Source: an uncultured bacterium
GTDB taxonomy: Bacteria > Chloroflexota > Anaerolineae > J036 > Brachytrichaceae
Assembly (NCBI GenBank): GCA_903921365.1
Contig: CAIXPS010000568.1
Location: 1 to 32,294, forward strand
Length of the DNA stretch: 32,294 bases
Reading direction: 5' to 3'
A program made the translations under genes and the position numbers. Under the pieces are notes generated by a model. The model was given only the letters and a program-made list of their open reading frames with translations, was not told where the DNA came from and made no database searches. Positions 1 through 9,925 of the stretch are shown piece by piece (position 1 is the stretch's first letter; every line of letters starts with the position of its first letter).

Positions 1-798
1 CGCTACGTCACCGTGGATGGGTCAGACACGCTGCCCGATATGTTGATTGGCCGCCTGCCGGTCAAAACCGTGACTGAGACGCAAGTCGTTGTTGATAAAA
101 TCGTGCAATACGAGACTAGGCCATTCCCCGGCAACTGGGACAAGACTGTGACTTTTGTGGCCGACAACGCGGATGAAGCCGGGAACTTTGCCGCTGCATC
201 AGAGGTGATCGCAACGACCTATGTAAGCGCACCGTTCACGGCGCAGCGCATATACTACACGCCGCCGGCCTCGCTGATTACGATCACCCAGAAAGCCGTC
301 CTGGATCAATGGAACGCCGGCGCATTATTTATCCAGTACACCGGCCATTCATCGTGGCAGCAGTGGGCGCTCGAGCGATTTTTTCACCTCGACGACTTGC
401 CAGCCCTTCACAACGACCGCCGCTGGCCAGTTGTGATCGAGATGACCTGCTTTACCGGCGCGTTTCAAAGGCCGGAGCCGACATTAGACGAAGGGTTACT
501 GACACTGCAAGGCGGAGGCGCCATCGCTACCTGGGGCTCGACCGGTCTGGGCGTCAGCACCGGCCACGCCAGTCTCGACGAAGGTTTCTTTCGAGCCGTT
601 TTCAGCGAAACCGTGAATACGGTTGGGCAGGCTGTCTGGGCCGGCAAATTATCCCTGGCCATAACCGGCCAGCATCTCGACCTTCTGGATACCTATACGC
701 TTTTAGGCGACCCAGCCCTCAGGCTGAATTGGGCCATCCTCCCGTGGGCACATCGAGCCTATTTACCTATTCTTATGAGGAATCAGAACACACCGTAG
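1..798 (+). CDS. Peptidase family C25 (gingipain-type) protein, C-terminal part
   Basis: Open from the first base, so the N-terminus lies outside the window; 265 codons are visible. The visible part is the caspase-like C25 catalytic fold: an early LIGRLP segment, then a strand ending in the catalytic-His motif (QYTGHSSWQQW, about residue 117), then the nucleophile segment EMTCFTGAFQ (about residue 152), followed by GGGAIATWGSTG. In the family the His-Cys dyad cleaves after basic or other residues in secreted substrates. The last residues (AHRAYLPILMRN) form a hydrophobic-then-basic tail reminiscent of YLP(L/I)-type tails of secreted Chloroflexota proteins (from memory). A sortase gene follows 11 bases downstream, consistent with a cell-surface role. 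Substrate unknown. Confidence 0.8.
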   Translation, partial: RYVTVDGSDTLPDMLIGRLPVKTVTETQVVVDKIVQYETRPFPGNWDKTVTFVADNADEAGNFAAASEVIATTYVSAPFTAQRIYYTPPASLITITQKAVLDQWNAGALFIQYTGHSSWQQWALERFFHLDDLPALHNDRRWPVVIEMTCFTGAFQRPEPTLDEGLLTLQGGGAIATWGSTGLGVSTGHASLDEGFFRAVFSETVNTVGQAVWAGKLSLAITGQHLDLLDTYTLLGDPALRLNWAILPWAHRAYLPILMRNQNTP

Positions 799-809
799 AG
801 GAATAGCAC

Positions 810-1658
810 ATGCACCAAAATCAACACCACCTTTTATCCGCAGCCATGCTGGCTGGGCTGTTCGTAGTGACATCCGGCGCATGCTACGTCTTCCTAACCA
901 GTTCCGCGCCTGGCGGCATGCAACCCGAACTGCCATCCTCATCTCCAATGTTCACGATCTCGTGGGCGACCAGCACACCTGGAGAACGCGATCTTGCTCC
1001 ACTTGGTTCCACTGTCCCGTGGGTAACGGGAACACCTGTGTTGCCGAATCCTTACCAAAATGAATCCACGGTCCCATGGGCGATAGGAACAGCGAGTGTA
1101 GTTACTCCTGCGCCGAATATCGCTGATTCGGGCTTGGCGATTATTGACTATATTGACTACAACGCGACCGTAGAGCCTTTAGTTGACGCCCAACCCAAAG
1201 AAGACCGAACGCCAACGCGCCTGATTATTCCGGCTACCCGCATTGATACGCCAGTGGAACCGGTGGGCTGGCATGTCGAAACACGAAATGGCAAGTCGGT
1301 GAACGTATGGGACGCGCCTGATCATTTTGCCGCCGGTTGGCTCATAAACTCGGCGCCTGTGGGGATACCAGGAAACACGGTGCTGGATGGTCACAATAAT
1401 ATAGAGGGCGAGGTGTTCAAGAACCTGGTCAACGTTAAGGTGGGTGACACCATCACACTGTATACCACCAGCCTGGCGCGTGTCTATCGCGTGGATCAAA
1501 AACTAATCCTGCCGGAAGCAGGCCAACCCTTGAAAGTGCGCCAAGCCAATGCCCAGTACATCAGCCCCACGACTGACGAACGGTTGACCCTGGTGACATG
1601 CTGGCCGCCAAACGGCAACACACACCGCCTGATCATCATCGCCCGACCAGTGTCATGA
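810..1658 (+). CDS. Sortase (class D/E-like), membrane anchored
   Basis: 282 residues. One N-terminal hydrophobic segment (about residues 9-30) acts as signal anchor; residues 31-130 are a Pro/Ser/Thr-rich extracytoplasmic stalk that contains an imperfect duplication (STVPWVTGTP and STVPWAIGTA). The sortase domain follows (135-280) with the expected catalytic triad: His195 in LDGHNN, Cys264 in LVTCWP and Arg273 in THRLIII. Sortases cleave C-terminal sorting motifs and join proteins to the envelope or to each other. Start chosen by AGAGGAA at 797-803, six bases from the ATG. It follows the C25 peptidase by 11 bases, so both are probably one transcript. A possible lipobox-like Cys25 (TSGAC) lies in the hydrophobic segment but the membrane anchor reading is simpler. 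Its substrate motif cannot be read from the gene. Confidence 0.88.
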   Translation: MHQNQHHLLSAAMLAGLFVVTSGACYVFLTSSAPGGMQPELPSSSPMFTISWATSTPGERDLAPLGSTVPWVTGTPVLPNPYQNESTVPWAIGTASVVTPAPNIADSGLAIIDYIDYNATVEPLVDAQPKEDRTPTRLIIPATRIDTPVEPVGWHVETRNGKSVNVWDAPDHFAAGWLINSAPVGIPGNTVLDGHNNIEGEVFKNLVNVKVGDTITLYTTSLARVYRVDQKLILPEAGQPLKVRQANAQYISPTTDERLTLVTCWPPNGNTHRLIIIARPVS

Positions 1659-1729
1659 TTGCTTTGAATCCTTGATGTAATACCCGGCTGGCGCGACCGT
1701 CTGGCCGGCCATGATGTTCAGCGCGGCGC
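1654..1729 (-). pseudogene. Relic of an FtsX-type ABC permease gene
   Basis: Bases 1670-1729 match 2507-2566 inside the neighbouring permease gene at 55 of 60 positions in the same orientation. On the minus strand the relic reads [19 protein letters not shown], against [19 protein letters not shown] in the intact gene, then runs into six unrelated codons and a stop that overlaps the end of the sortase gene. The frame is closed by a stop upstream at about 1779. This is a remnant of a second, lost copy of the permease or of a partial duplication. The other bases of the 1659-1982 spacer show no convincing gene. Confidence 0.7.
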
Positions 1730-1779
1730 CGACACAGACGTGCCGACTGCACCCAGACAGCGAGGGCGACTTGCACAAT

Positions 1780-1814
1780 TACGGATTCGTGACTATCATA
1801 GTTGAAACTCCGTA
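1780..1814. other. Imperfect dyad in the gene-poor spacer
   Basis: TACGGA (1780-1785) is mirrored by TCCGTA (1809-1814), and the centre holds ACTAT-C-ATAGT. The arms are imperfect between these blocks. Function unknown; it could form a small cruciform or be a protein-binding dyad. Confidence 0.35.
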
Positions 1815-1913
1815 GTCAGACACTCAAAATCAAGGGCGTTGTTCATGGCGTCTCACGGAGATTCGTGAACTACCATCGCGCACGCGAACCCGCTATCCAT
1901 CGGCGACCGGGGC

Positions 1914-1965
1914 GATGCATTGCCAGATTTGCACAGGCAGGCCACGGTACGGTGGGCAATGCATC
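1914..1965. terminator. 11-bp inverted repeat between convergent genes
   Basis: GATGCATTGCC (1914-1924) and GGCAATGCATC (1955-1965) are perfect inverted copies separated by 30 bases. The repeat lies just past the stop of the minus-strand permease gene and downstream of the plus-strand sortase, where a bidirectional transcription stop would be expected. There is no T-run and the loop is long, so the terminator reading is tentative. Confidence 0.35.
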
Positions 1966-1982
1966 TCCCCTACTCAATGGGC

Positions 1983-4900
1983 TTATTCATACCTCAACGC
2001 CTCCGCCGGGTAGATGTGCGCCGCCTGCCAGGCTGGGATGATGGTGGTGAGCAACGCGAAGCCGTACGAGGCCAGCAGGATTGCGCCGATCTGCAACCAC
2101 GGAACCGGGAACACGGTCAGTGGCGAGAGTTGGGTGAAGAAGCTGCGCACGATGCTGTCGCCCAGCAGGATGCCCGTAGCCGCGCCGATCAACAGACCGG
2201 TGAGCGAGATGAAGCTGGCCTCCAGCACCAGCGACAGCGCCACCATGCGCGCCTGGAATCCAATCGCGCGCAACACGCCGATCTGCTGGCGCCGCTCCAC
2301 CACGCTGCGGCTGGTGATGACGCCCAGCGCCGCGATCCCAACCAGCAGTCCCAGCGCCATAAAGCCCTGGAACAGGCTGAGTATGCCGCGTGTGACGCTC
2401 TGGCCGAGCGCGAAGCTCTCCGCCATGACGGTGACGCTGATGCCGTTTGCGACAAAGGCGCGCTCAAGCTCCTGCTTCACCGCGTGCACATCGGCGCCCG
2501 GCTTTACCTTGATGTAATATGCGGCTGGCGCGACCGTCTGCCCGGCCATGGTGTTCAGTGCGGCGCGGTTGATCTGCGCCAGGCCGCCCGCGCGCGTGCT
2601 GTTGTCGGCCAGCACGCCGATGACCTGGAACCGGCGCGCTGCGCTCATCTGGTCAAGGCGATTCGGCGCAAGCAGCGCATTACCTGCTATTGGGATGCTC
2701 AAGTCGATGAATGTCTCTGGCAGTGTTACCGTGGTCGTCGTCACGCTGACCAGCCCGAATCGCGGCGTCACGATGGCGACGTCGTCCCTCGTGCGCAGAG
2801 CTTGCCACACCGCTGCATCGCTGTCGTAGCCAGGCGCGCGCAACTTGAAGGGATACACCTTTTCAGCCTGCGTCACATAGGCAGCGTTGACTGCGGCCAG
2901 TTGGCCCCTGAAGATGATGGCGCTGTGATTCACCTCGTTCCACTCTGCGGACGTCGTCGCCGTGCTTCCGATCACGTCGATGTCGGCCAGCCTGGGGTAG
3001 GCGGCCACGAGGTTGGGGATGTCGGCCTCCATGTCCTGCAGCGGGCTGAAGGCGCTCAGCAGTGTATTCGCGGTGGAAATCTCAAACCCGCCGCTAGTCT
3101 TGTCGCTTAGCACAATCAGCGACTGCGTCGCCTGAATGACCATTGCCATGATGGTGACGGTGCTGATGACGATCGAGAACATCACCATCGCCATGCCGGT
3201 GCGAAAACGGGCATTCAACGGATACGCGATGGCCGTCTTCAGAATCGGCGCGATAGAAGGGATGCGCCCCAGCACGCGGCTGACCCCCCAACTGATCGCG
3301 TCGGCGTTAAACATGATCGTCATGATGGCCCCGAGGATGATCATGGGCCCGCGCAAGACAAAGGGCAGCACGGCCAGCAGCTGATCCTGTTGCAGAATCT
3401 CGCGCGTGGTGTTCCCCGTGACGGTGTTCCATGGAATGGCCCAGACCAGCAGCACGCCCAGCCCCAGTGTTGTATACACGATCCGTCCCATCGTATCCGC
3501 GCGCATGGATGTGCGCTCAAGGATGCGCAGGGACAGGGTGGCGACGCCCCATAACAGCAGCGAGGCGCCGAGCAGGATCGTCGTATAAGTGCCATTCAGC
3601 ATCCAGGCAACCGCTAGGATGATCAGGATCGGCCCGAATACCCAGCGCCAGACCCGGTTGAGGGTCGAGCGTCGTTTCGCGTTTGTCTCTTCCGGCAGAT
3701 CGCGGATGGCCGCCACGATATTCAGCCGGCTGACGCGCCATGACGCGACGGTGACGACGATATAGGTCAGCAGCACGCCCAGGCAGTACCCGGCGACGAT
3801 CGAGGCCGGCGCGACCTGGAAATGAAACTGGAAGGCGCCGGTGCTCGCGCCCAACTGCGTCGTGACGCTGCCGAACAGGTTGGCGATGAAGCCGATCATC
3901 GCGTATGACACGAGCAACCCAAGCACCACGCCCAGAGCCGCCGCCAGCAAGTCATACACCATGCCTTCGGTGACAAACATCTGCACCAGATGGCTGCGCT
4001 GCACGCCGATGGCGCGCGCGATGCCCATCTCGCTGCGGCGCTCTGTCGCCAGCATGACAAAGATCAGGAAGATCAGCAGGATGCCGGAGAGGATGGAGAA
4101 GATGCCAAACAGCGAGAAAATCTGAGAGAACACGCCGCCGGCCACGTCTGAAATCGTCAGCACGGTGGACTTGCTGAGCTGATCGACCAGGTCAAAGTAG
4201 TTGAGCTTGTTCAACGCAGTGTCCAACTCAGTCACGGTTGCCGTCGGCAGGTTGAGACGGCGCAGTCCGGTGCGCGTGTTCAGGTCGCCCATCAGGGTGC
4301 GCACTGCGGGGCTGACGCCTGTCGCGGGCTGGTCGAGCACATCGTTCAACGCCTTTACCTGGGTTAAGGAGGTGTCGGCGGGGATGAGGCTCGCGACCAG
4401 TGACCGCACCAGCGGAGGCGCCTGCGGCCCGATGCGAAATGCAGGGCGCGGCGCGCGGTTTGCGGTTTCGGTGATGGCGGCGCGGACATCGGGACGGCGC
4501 AGGAGTGCCACCACGTCGTTCAGCGCACCCTCATCCATGGCCAGCGTGCGTAATTTCTGGCTGACCTCGGCCGTGTACTCCACCCCGCCCAGTTCATCCC
4601 CCTTGTTGGAGACGAGGACGTTGTTGATCTTGCCCTGCATGAAAAGCAACTTCTGCGCTTCATCCAGCCGCATCATCGCCACTGGCAGCACGGCGCCGAG
4701 CGGGCCGGCTTCTCCGACGATGGCCTTGACGCGATAGGGCACAGGGATCGGCCCGATGAATAGTTCGAGCACATCGCCAACGCGCGCGTCCAGGTTTTGC
4801 GCACCCAGCCGGTTGAGGTAGATGTCGCCCTGGCGCAACTGCAATCCATATTGGCCAAGGAACGTGTCGGCCTGGCTTCCGAGCGTATTGACGTTGACTG

Positions 4901-5924
4901 CGGCAAGCAGCCGGTTGGGCAGTTGAGCCACCTGCGCGGGGTTGATCCCCAATGAGTTGCTCAGTATCGTGCTGGCTTTGAGCGTATCGGTCGTCACGCC
5001 CAATGTGCGCAATCGATCTGAGGTTAAGCCGAGTGATGCGAGCGAGACGGTGTAGATCCCGCGCTGTTCCAACGGGCTGGTGTCGATGCCCAGTTGTTTC
5101 AACGTGCTCACGTCGAGGGAGAGCGTTGAAAAGTCGACGTCAGTGGCGCCAGTGAGGACTGCGCCGATTCCCGCTGCCGCGGCTAGTAAAGCAGTGCCTG
5201 CTGTGGCGCTGATGCCTCCGCTGCCGATCAGTCGCTGTCCCGCTGAGAATGCGTCCGAGGCCGCGACAAACACATTGCCCACGCCTGATTTGAGCGCGTC
5301 CATCTTGACGCTCTGGCCGTCGGTGGTGGTCACGCCAAACTGGGTGTCATAGTCCTTATCGACTGCGAAGAGGAAGCCGATCGGCACGCCCTGGCCGGTG
5401 GTGGTGTTGCGGATGATCGTTGGAAACATGATCGATCCCGCCATTCCATCGATAAGGGGTTCGTTCTGCGCTGCGGCCTTCAACTTAGCGTACTGCTCGG
5501 TCGAGATACCGGGCAGCCCGCCTTGCACCACCGTCAGCAGTGTCGTCAGCCCGCCAGCGCTCAGGTCTTGCAGAGCTTGCTGTTGTGCGGCAGGGTCGCC
5601 CCGGCCGAACCCGGCGAAGGATGAAATGAGCGGCGGCGCGATGATCTCGTCCACCTTGCCATAAGCAGCGACGGTCTCGCGGCGAACGGAATAGTCCAGC
5701 GTGTCGCCGATGCTGAGCGAACTGACGATGATCACAGTGCTCAGGGTCAGGCCAATCACGATCAAGGCGGACTGCGTCGGGCGGCGCGGGATGTTGCGCA
5801 AGCCGATCTTTGCCAGCACCGGTCGCCGTAGCGACTGCACCACCAGGATCGACACCGCAGCCAGCACGCCAACGACAAGCACGGCAAGCCCGATGGTGAT
5901 GAGTTCGACGAGCGTGGGGTTCAT
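1983..5924 (-). CDS. MacB/FtsX-type ABC transporter permease, duplicated (1313 aa)
   Basis: Very long permease built from two FtsX-type halves. A first helix (about residues 8-30) and a second (about 48-70) precede a large extracytoplasmic region (about 80-590). The first FtsX core (from about 590) carries the cytoplasmic [13 protein letters not shown] motif; further helices occur at about 760-805 and 905-935, then a second external domain, and the second FtsX core (from about 1175) carries [13 protein letters not shown]. Such permeases with LolD/MacB-type ATPases move lipids, lipoproteins or peptides out, or transmit force, rather than import solutes. The start MNPTLVEL is chosen because its ATG overlaps the TGA of the upstream ATPase gene (ATGA at 5921-5924), a sign of translational coupling; the frame stays open 88 codons further upstream but only through the ATPase gene. 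Substrate unknown. Confidence 0.87.
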   Translation of the reverse strand: MNPTLVELITIGLAVLVVGVLAAVSILVVQSLRRPVLAKIGLRNIPRRPTQSALIVIGLTLSTVIIVSSLSIGDTLDYSVRRETVAAYGKVDEIIAPPLISSFAGFGRGDPAAQQQALQDLSAGGLTTLLTVVQGGLPGISTEQYAKLKAAAQNEPLIDGMAGSIMFPTIIRNTTTGQGVPIGFLFAVDKDYDTQFGVTTTDGQSVKMDALKSGVGNVFVAASDAFSAGQRLIGSGGISATAGTALLAAAAGIGAVLTGATDVDFSTLSLDVSTLKQLGIDTSPLEQRGIYTVSLASLGLTSDRLRTLGVTTDTLKASTILSNSLGINPAQVAQLPNRLLAAVNVNTLGSQADTFLGQYGLQLRQGDIYLNRLGAQNLDARVGDVLELFIGPIPVPYRVKAIVGEAGPLGAVLPVAMMRLDEAQKLLFMQGKINNVLVSNKGDELGGVEYTAEVSQKLRTLAMDEGALNDVVALLRRPDVRAAITETANRAPRPAFRIGPQAPPLVRSLVASLIPADTSLTQVKALNDVLDQPATGVSPAVRTLMGDLNTRTGLRRLNLPTATVTELDTALNKLNYFDLVDQLSKSTVLTISDVAGGVFSQIFSLFGIFSILSGILLIFLIFVMLATERRSEMGIARAIGVQRSHLVQMFVTEGMVYDLLAAALGVVLGLLVSYAMIGFIANLFGSVTTQLGASTGAFQFHFQVAPASIVAGYCLGVLLTYIVVTVASWRVSRLNIVAAIRDLPEETNAKRRSTLNRVWRWVFGPILIILAVAWMLNGTYTTILLGASLLLWGVATLSLRILERTSMRADTMGRIVYTTLGLGVLLVWAIPWNTVTGNTTREILQQDQLLAVLPFVLRGPMIILGAIMTIMFNADAISWGVSRVLGRIPSIAPILKTAIAYPLNARFRTGMAMVMFSIVISTVTIMAMVIQATQSLIVLSDKTSGGFEISTANTLLSAFSPLQDMEADIPNLVAAYPRLADIDVIGSTATTSAEWNEVNHSAIIFRGQLAAVNAAYVTQAEKVYPFKLRAPGYDSDAAVWQALRTRDDVAIVTPRFGLVSVTTTTVTLPETFIDLSIPIAGNALLAPNRLDQMSAARRFQVIGVLADNSTRAGGLAQINRAALNTMAGQTVAPAAYYIKVKPGADVHAVKQELERAFVANGISVTVMAESFALGQSVTRGILSLFQGFMALGLLVGIAALGVITSRSVVERRQQIGVLRAIGFQARMVALSLVLEASFISLTGLLIGAATGILLGDSIVRSFFTQLSPLTVFPVPWLQIGAILLASYGFALLTTIIPAWQAAHIYPAEALRYE

Positions 5925-6691
5925 ATCGACGCCCCATCCATCCCGGCAGGACTGGGGGCAGCTGGGCTGAGGACAGCCGGGCTGAACGCCGGGGCGATGC
6001 GGGCCGGTTCCGTCGTCGGGACGATCAGGCCATCCTGCATGTGGATGATGCGGTCGCACAGGGCGCCGATGGCGGCGTCGTGGGTGACGATGATAAAGGT
6101 CTGGCCGCGCTGCTGGTTCAACGCGCGCATCAGCGTGAGCACGTCCATCGCGGTCTTGCTGTCCAGGTTGCCGGTCGGCTCGTCGCACCAGACGATGGCC
6201 GGGTTATTCACCAGCGAACGCGCAATTGTGACGCGCTGGCGTTGGCCGCCAGAGAGTTCCATCGGGCGATGCTGCACGCGGTCGGCCAGCCCCACTTGAT
6301 CCAGGGCTGCGAGCGCCCGCTTGCGAGCGTCGCCCGGTTTGACGCCGCTGACCAGCAGCGGCAACTCGACATTCTCCACGGCGGTGATGACCGGCAGGAG
6401 GTTGAAGGTCTGGAAGATGAAGCCCATGCGCTGGGCGCGGTACAGCGTGCGCGTCTTGTCGTTCATCTGGCGCAGGTTGGCGCCTTCGATGGTGATCTCG
6501 CCCGCCTCGCATTCATCCAGCCCGGACAGGCAGTTCAGCAGGGTGGTTTTGCCGCAGCCCGACGGCCCCATGATCGCGACCATCTCGCCCGCGTTCACGG
6601 TGATGCTCACACCGCGCAACGCATGCACTTCGATCTGGGAATTACGAAACGTTTTGTGAACAGCCTCAGCTGTGATGATTGCAGATTGCAT
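5921..6691 (-). CDS. ABC transporter ATP-binding protein, LolD/MacB family
   Basis: 256 residues with a complete nucleotide-binding set: Walker [10 protein letters not shown] (42-50), Q-loop Gln94, signature LSGGQ (146-150), Walker B ending in CDEP (169-172) and switch His204. The sequence between them ([20 protein letters not shown]) is typical of the LolD/MacB/FtsE-like group that powers FtsX-type permeases. It energises the permease encoded immediately downstream, with which it shares a four-base ATGA overlap. AAGGG lies about eight bases ahead of the ATG. Odd point: about 30 extra C-terminal residues rich in Ala, Pro and Ser ([14 protein letters not shown]) that are not part of the fold. 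Confidence 0.93.
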   Translation of the reverse strand: MQSAIITAEAVHKTFRNSQIEVHALRGVSITVNAGEMVAIMGPSGCGKTTLLNCLSGLDECEAGEITIEGANLRQMNDKTRTLYRAQRMGFIFQTFNLLPVITAVENVELPLLVSGVKPGDARKRALAALDQVGLADRVQHRPMELSGGQRQRVTIARSLVNNPAIVWCDEPTGNLDSKTAMDVLTLMRALNQQRGQTFIIVTHDAAIGALCDRIIHMQDGLIVPTTEPARIAPAFSPAVLSPAAPSPAGMDGASI

Positions 6692-6730
6692 TCAGTTTCC
6701 CTTGCGACTGAGAAAAGCAGTCGATAGTCC

Positions 6731-6759
6731 ATCATAGTACGTTTGCCACATGTAAACGT
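6731..6759 (-). promoter_or_regulatory. Candidate promoter and operator dyad for the FtsX-type ABC operon
   Basis: On the minus strand a TATGAT hexamer (6731-6736) fits a -10 box about 40 bases ahead of the ATPase start. Immediately upstream lies a dyad, ACGTTT (6739-6744) and AAACGT (6754-6759), and an overlapping GCCAC/GTGGC pair. No good -35 box is visible, which would fit an activated or regulated promoter. No regulator gene is adjacent. Confidence 0.35.
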
Positions 6760-6796
6760 GGCGCGCGAACGCCGTTGATAGCATAACGAGGCGGGC

Positions 6797-6914
6797 TGAG
6801 GGGGAGATGAAAGAAGGGGGAGGAGGCGGAGGGGAGGACAGGAAAACAGGAAGAGGAGAGGAGGAGGAGAAGAGGGGGGTGGGGGGTTATAAAGGAGGGA
6901 GGGAGGGGAGGACT
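6797..6914. other. Polypurine/polypyrimidine tract, possible Rho-dependent termination zone
   Basis: The plus strand is almost pure purine for over 100 bases, with G-runs such as GGGGGGTGGGGGG (6874-6886). The last codons and TAA of the LLM gene (K-V-L-P-S-L-P-P-L-stop) lie inside it. The RNA made from the minus-strand operon is therefore C-rich and almost G-free directly after its last stop codon, the composition of Rho utilisation (rut) sites. The purine strand could also form a G-quadruplex or triplex. No hairpin terminator is seen here. Confidence 0.5.
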
Positions 6915-7900
6915 TTTGCGCCGAGGAGCCGGATGCCGGTGGAGGGGGTGAGGCCGTGCGGTGTGCCGAATTCGACGCGGGTGGCGCCGGCGTCGATTAG
7001 TCGCTCCACCTGACGGATGATGTCAGCCGGAGCGCCGGCAAACGCGAAGCGGTCGAGGATGTCGTCGGATATCATGGCCCGTATCGCAGCATGGTCGCGG
7101 CGGGCATCGGCAGCTTGAAGCGCGGCCAGCAAGTCGGGGTCATTCAGGGTCGGGTCAAGCCGCGCGACCACGGGCAGATACAGCGCCAAGTCGTGCCGCA
7201 CGTAGTCGCGCGCGGCTGCTCGATCCTCGTCGACCACGCACACGGCGCCCAGGCATACGCCGACGCTTCCCGCTTGTCGGCCCGCCATCTCCTCGCCTTT
7301 GCGCAGCGCGGGCGCGAGATATCCAACCATCGCCGGGTTCGCGGAACCGCCGATCTTGATTTCGTCCGCGACCTGACCAGCCATGGCCGCGGTCTGCCGT
7401 CCCCATGTCCCGATCATGATTGGCACTCGGTCGCGGGCAGGCGTGTAGTTCAGCCCCGTGCCCGCGGTTAGCCGGAAGACATCGCCCTCGAAGGCTGCTG
7501 GATCGCGTCGCAACAGGTGCTGGACGATCAGCGCCGCTTCGCGCAACGCTTGCACCGGGCGCCGGCTTTCGACGCCGATCTGTTCCAGCCACGCGCCACG
7601 CGCCAGCCCGAGATAGGCGCGCCCGTTGCTGATCATGTCCAGAAACGCGGCCTGCCCGGCAATCTCGACTGGGTGGATGGTGAAGGGGTTCAGCGCCGCG
7701 GGGCCAATCTGGGCGTGGCGCAAGCGTCGCGCCATCAGGATCAAAGGGCCAAGCGCGGGCTGAAAGAGCAGGTCGTTGTAGACGCTGACGACATCGAAGC
7801 CGTATGTATCCACGAGATCGGCCAGCGCCTCGTACTCGGCGGGCGTCTTGTTGCTCTGAAACGCGATGCTGAAGCGGGAGCTGAAGCGAATGTCGGCCAT
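6887..7900 (-). CDS. LLM class flavin/F420-dependent oxidoreductase
   Basis: About 337 residues of a luciferase-like (beta/alpha)8 barrel: N-terminal FSIAFQSNKTPAEYEALADLVDTYGFD, the LNPFTIHPVEIA strand, GRAYLGLARGAWLEQIG and the C-terminal DDILDRFAFAGAPADIIRQVERLIDAG block. The pattern is that of the MER-like group (methylenetetrahydromethanopterin reductase relatives), which use F420 or flavin. The reaction is unknown. It is the last gene of the minus-strand transporter operon, and a paralogue sits in the divergent operon at 13450-14451, sharing the N-P-[FY]-T-I-H-P-[VA]-E-I-A strand. ATG at 7900 is preferred; a GTG at 7912 would add four residues (M-T-R-E). The C-terminus falls in the polypurine tract. 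Confidence 0.83.
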   Translation of the reverse strand: MADIRFSSRFSIAFQSNKTPAEYEALADLVDTYGFDVVSVYNDLLFQPALGPLILMARRLRHAQIGPAALNPFTIHPVEIAGQAAFLDMISNGRAYLGLARGAWLEQIGVESRRPVQALREAALIVQHLLRRDPAAFEGDVFRLTAGTGLNYTPARDRVPIMIGTWGRQTAAMAGQVADEIKIGGSANPAMVGYLAPALRKGEEMAGRQAGSVGVCLGAVCVVDEDRAAARDYVRHDLALYLPVVARLDPTLNDPDLLAALQAADARRDHAAIRAMISDDILDRFAFAGAPADIIRQVERLIDAGATRVEFGTPHGLTPSTGIRLLGAKVLPSLPPL

Positions 7901-7916
7901 TTCTCTTGTCACTTCA

Positions 7917-9065
7917 TCAGGCCAGTACGTCCATCGCCTGGTATCCCGCGGTCAGGGGTATACCGCCGTCCGCGCCAACGACGATGATGTCCTCGACGCG
8001 CGCCGCCACCTGGTGTACGCGGATGATGCTGGGTTCGATCGTGAAACACATGCCGGGGCGCAATTCGGTCGTGTTGCCTTTGGCCAGGAACGGGGGCTCG
8101 TGCACGTCCATGCCGATCCCGTGGCCCAGGCGGTGCCGGAAGGCATCGCCATATCCCGCGTCGGCGATCACAGCGCGCGCGATTGCATCGACTTGCTCAC
8201 ACGTGTTGCCTGCTTTCAGCGCCTTGATGCCGGCAGCCTGTGAGGCCATAACTAGCTCATACACGCGCAGGTATTCGGCGTCTGGTTCACCGAAGAACAC
8301 GGTGCGGCCATAGTCGTAGCAGTACCCGTCGAACACGGATCCGAAGTCGAACAGGATGCACACCGGGGGATTGAGCGGCAGAGGCAGGATCGCCTCGTGG
8401 TTGTGGAAATCAAACGGGAAGGCGCGCCCGATGTTGTAGAACGTCGTCACAAATGACGGTGAATACGAGCCGTGCACCTTAAGCTGGTAGTTGACTTCGG
8501 TGATGAGGTCAAGCGTCGACATCCCGTGGCGCATATTCTGCCGCGCCGCGGCGTAGGCCGCCTCAGTAATCTCGCCCGCCTTGCGCAGGATAGCCAGTTC
8601 TTCGGCGTCCTTGATCACGCGCAACGGCGCCATGATGTCCGTCGCGTTGCTGAAGGCTGCTTCGGGGCGCAACGACTGAATTTTCATCACTGTCTCGGCG
8701 CGCGCGCGCGACTCGATGGCCAGGTTCGCCTTGGCGGGCACGTCGAGCGCCGCCAGCACATCGCGCACCAGCGCGGCGGGGTCGCCGGCATCGGGCAGCA
8801 CGCGCACATCGTAGGCCGAAAGCGCGCCAGTGCTATGAAAATCAGCAGTCATGCGCGGAACGGTCAGGATGGGCGAGTGATTCGGCGCGATCCAGGCGCC
8901 GGTCATCCAGTCGCCGGGGTAGATGGTGTTCCCGTAGTTCTGTTCCTCGCGGGCGATTCCTGTGACATAGTGCAGGTTGGCCGAGTACGGGAAGAACATC
9001 AGGTCGATATGCGATTCTGCCATGCTCTTTTGCACGGCAGCGAGGCGTTTGGAATAGTCAATCAT
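7917..9065 (-). CDS. M24 family metallopeptidase (Xaa-Pro aminopeptidase/creatinase-like)
   Basis: 382 residues: a creatinase-type N-terminal domain (1-140) and a pita-bread M24 domain (155-382). All five metal ligands of the family are in place: Asp240 (LFDFGS), Asp251 (YDYGRT), His315 (RLGHGIG), Glu344 (TIEPS) and Glu359 (RVEDI), so it should be an active di-metal enzyme. Family members release N-terminal residues ahead of proline or hydrolyse C-N bonds in creatine-like compounds. No signal peptide, so cytoplasmic. It lies 29 bases after the DppC-like permease and 16 bases before the LLM gene, so it probably acts on the imported substrate of the transporter, for example a proline-containing peptide; this last point is inference. 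Confidence 0.9.
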   Translation of the reverse strand: MIDYSKRLAAVQKSMAESHIDLMFFPYSANLHYVTGIAREEQNYGNTIYPGDWMTGAWIAPNHSPILTVPRMTADFHSTGALSAYDVRVLPDAGDPAALVRDVLAALDVPAKANLAIESRARAETVMKIQSLRPEAAFSNATDIMAPLRVIKDAEELAILRKAGEITEAAYAAARQNMRHGMSTLDLITEVNYQLKVHGSYSPSFVTTFYNIGRAFPFDFHNHEAILPLPLNPPVCILFDFGSVFDGYCYDYGRTVFFGEPDAEYLRVYELVMASQAAGIKALKAGNTCEQVDAIARAVIADAGYGDAFRHRLGHGIGMDVHEPPFLAKGNTTELRPGMCFTIEPSIIRVHQVAARVEDIIVVGADGGIPLTAGYQAMDVLA

Positions 9066-9094
9066 TCTTTAATCTACCGGTGTCAAAAAGGGAA

Positions 9095-9925
9095 TTATCG
9101 GGTGCGCGGGTCGAGTGCGTCTCGAATCCCGTCGCCCACAAAGTTAAAGCCGAGCGCGACAGTGCAGATAGCCAGGCCGGGGAAGGCGGCCATCCACCAC
9201 TGGTCGAAGAATTGCAAGCCGTCCGCGGCCATGCGCCCCCACTCGGGTATGGAAGGGTCGGGGCCAAGACCGAGGAAGCTCAGGCCGGAAAATACCAGGA
9301 TCGCGGCGCCGAGGTCGCTGGTTGCCATGACGATGACCGGCGCGATGCAGTTCGGCAGGATCGTCCTGACCAGGACGCGCAGCCGCGGCGTGCCCAGCGC
9401 ATAAGACGCCTCGACAAACTCGCGGTTTTTGACCGACAGGACCTGCCCGCGCACCAGTCGCGCATATTGCGGCCACCACACAACGATCATGGCGATGACG
9501 GCGTTGATCAGGTTAGGACCGAGTGCGGCGGCGATGGTCATCGACAGGATGATCGTCGGAAACGCCAGGAACACCTCGGTGATTCGCATGACGATCTCGT
9601 CGAACCAGCCACCCAGAAAGCCCGAAAGCGAGCCGACGGTGGTGCCGATGAGGCCGGCCACCACGACTACGAGAATCCCGGCAGGCAGAGAAATTCTGCC
9701 CCCGTAGAGCACGCGCGTGGCGACATCGCGACCGAGCTGGTCGCTGCCAAATATCCAGGTTGCACTTGGCGCCGAGAGACGGCTGGAGATATTCTGCTTT
9801 TTGGGGTCGAAGCGCGACACGATTGGCGCCGCGGCGCTCAGGACGATCCATGCAAGCAGGATGATGACGCCGAGCCGCGCCAGCGGGTTGCGCCGTAGAA
9901 ATCGTGAGAGGCTGAACGTTGCCAT
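9095..9925 (-). CDS. Dipeptide/oligopeptide-type ABC permease, DppC-like
   Basis: 276 residues. A cytoplasmic N-terminus (SRFLRRNPLARLG) leads into a first helix, then the OppC_N-type stretch HSSRLS... ending in FGSDQLGRDVATRVLYGG, then five helices of the BPD_transp_1 fold. The EAA loop that docks the ATPase is VEASYALGTPRLRVLVRTILPN. The C-terminus GFNFVGDGIRDALDPR is diagnostic for the OppC/DppC group. It follows dppB by nine bases. No OppD/OppF-type ATPase gene is present in the operon, so ATPases must be supplied from elsewhere. Confidence 0.93.
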   Translation of the reverse strand: MATFSLSRFLRRNPLARLGVIILLAWIVLSAAAPIVSRFDPKKQNISSRLSAPSATWIFGSDQLGRDVATRVLYGGRISLPAGILVVVVAGLIGTTVGSLSGFLGGWFDEIVMRITEVFLAFPTIILSMTIAAALGPNLINAVIAMIVVWWPQYARLVRGQVLSVKNREFVEASYALGTPRLRVLVRTILPNCIAPVIVMATSDLGAAILVFSGLSFLGLGPDPSIPEWGRMAADGLQFFDQWWMAAFPGLAICTVALGFNFVGDGIRDALDPRTR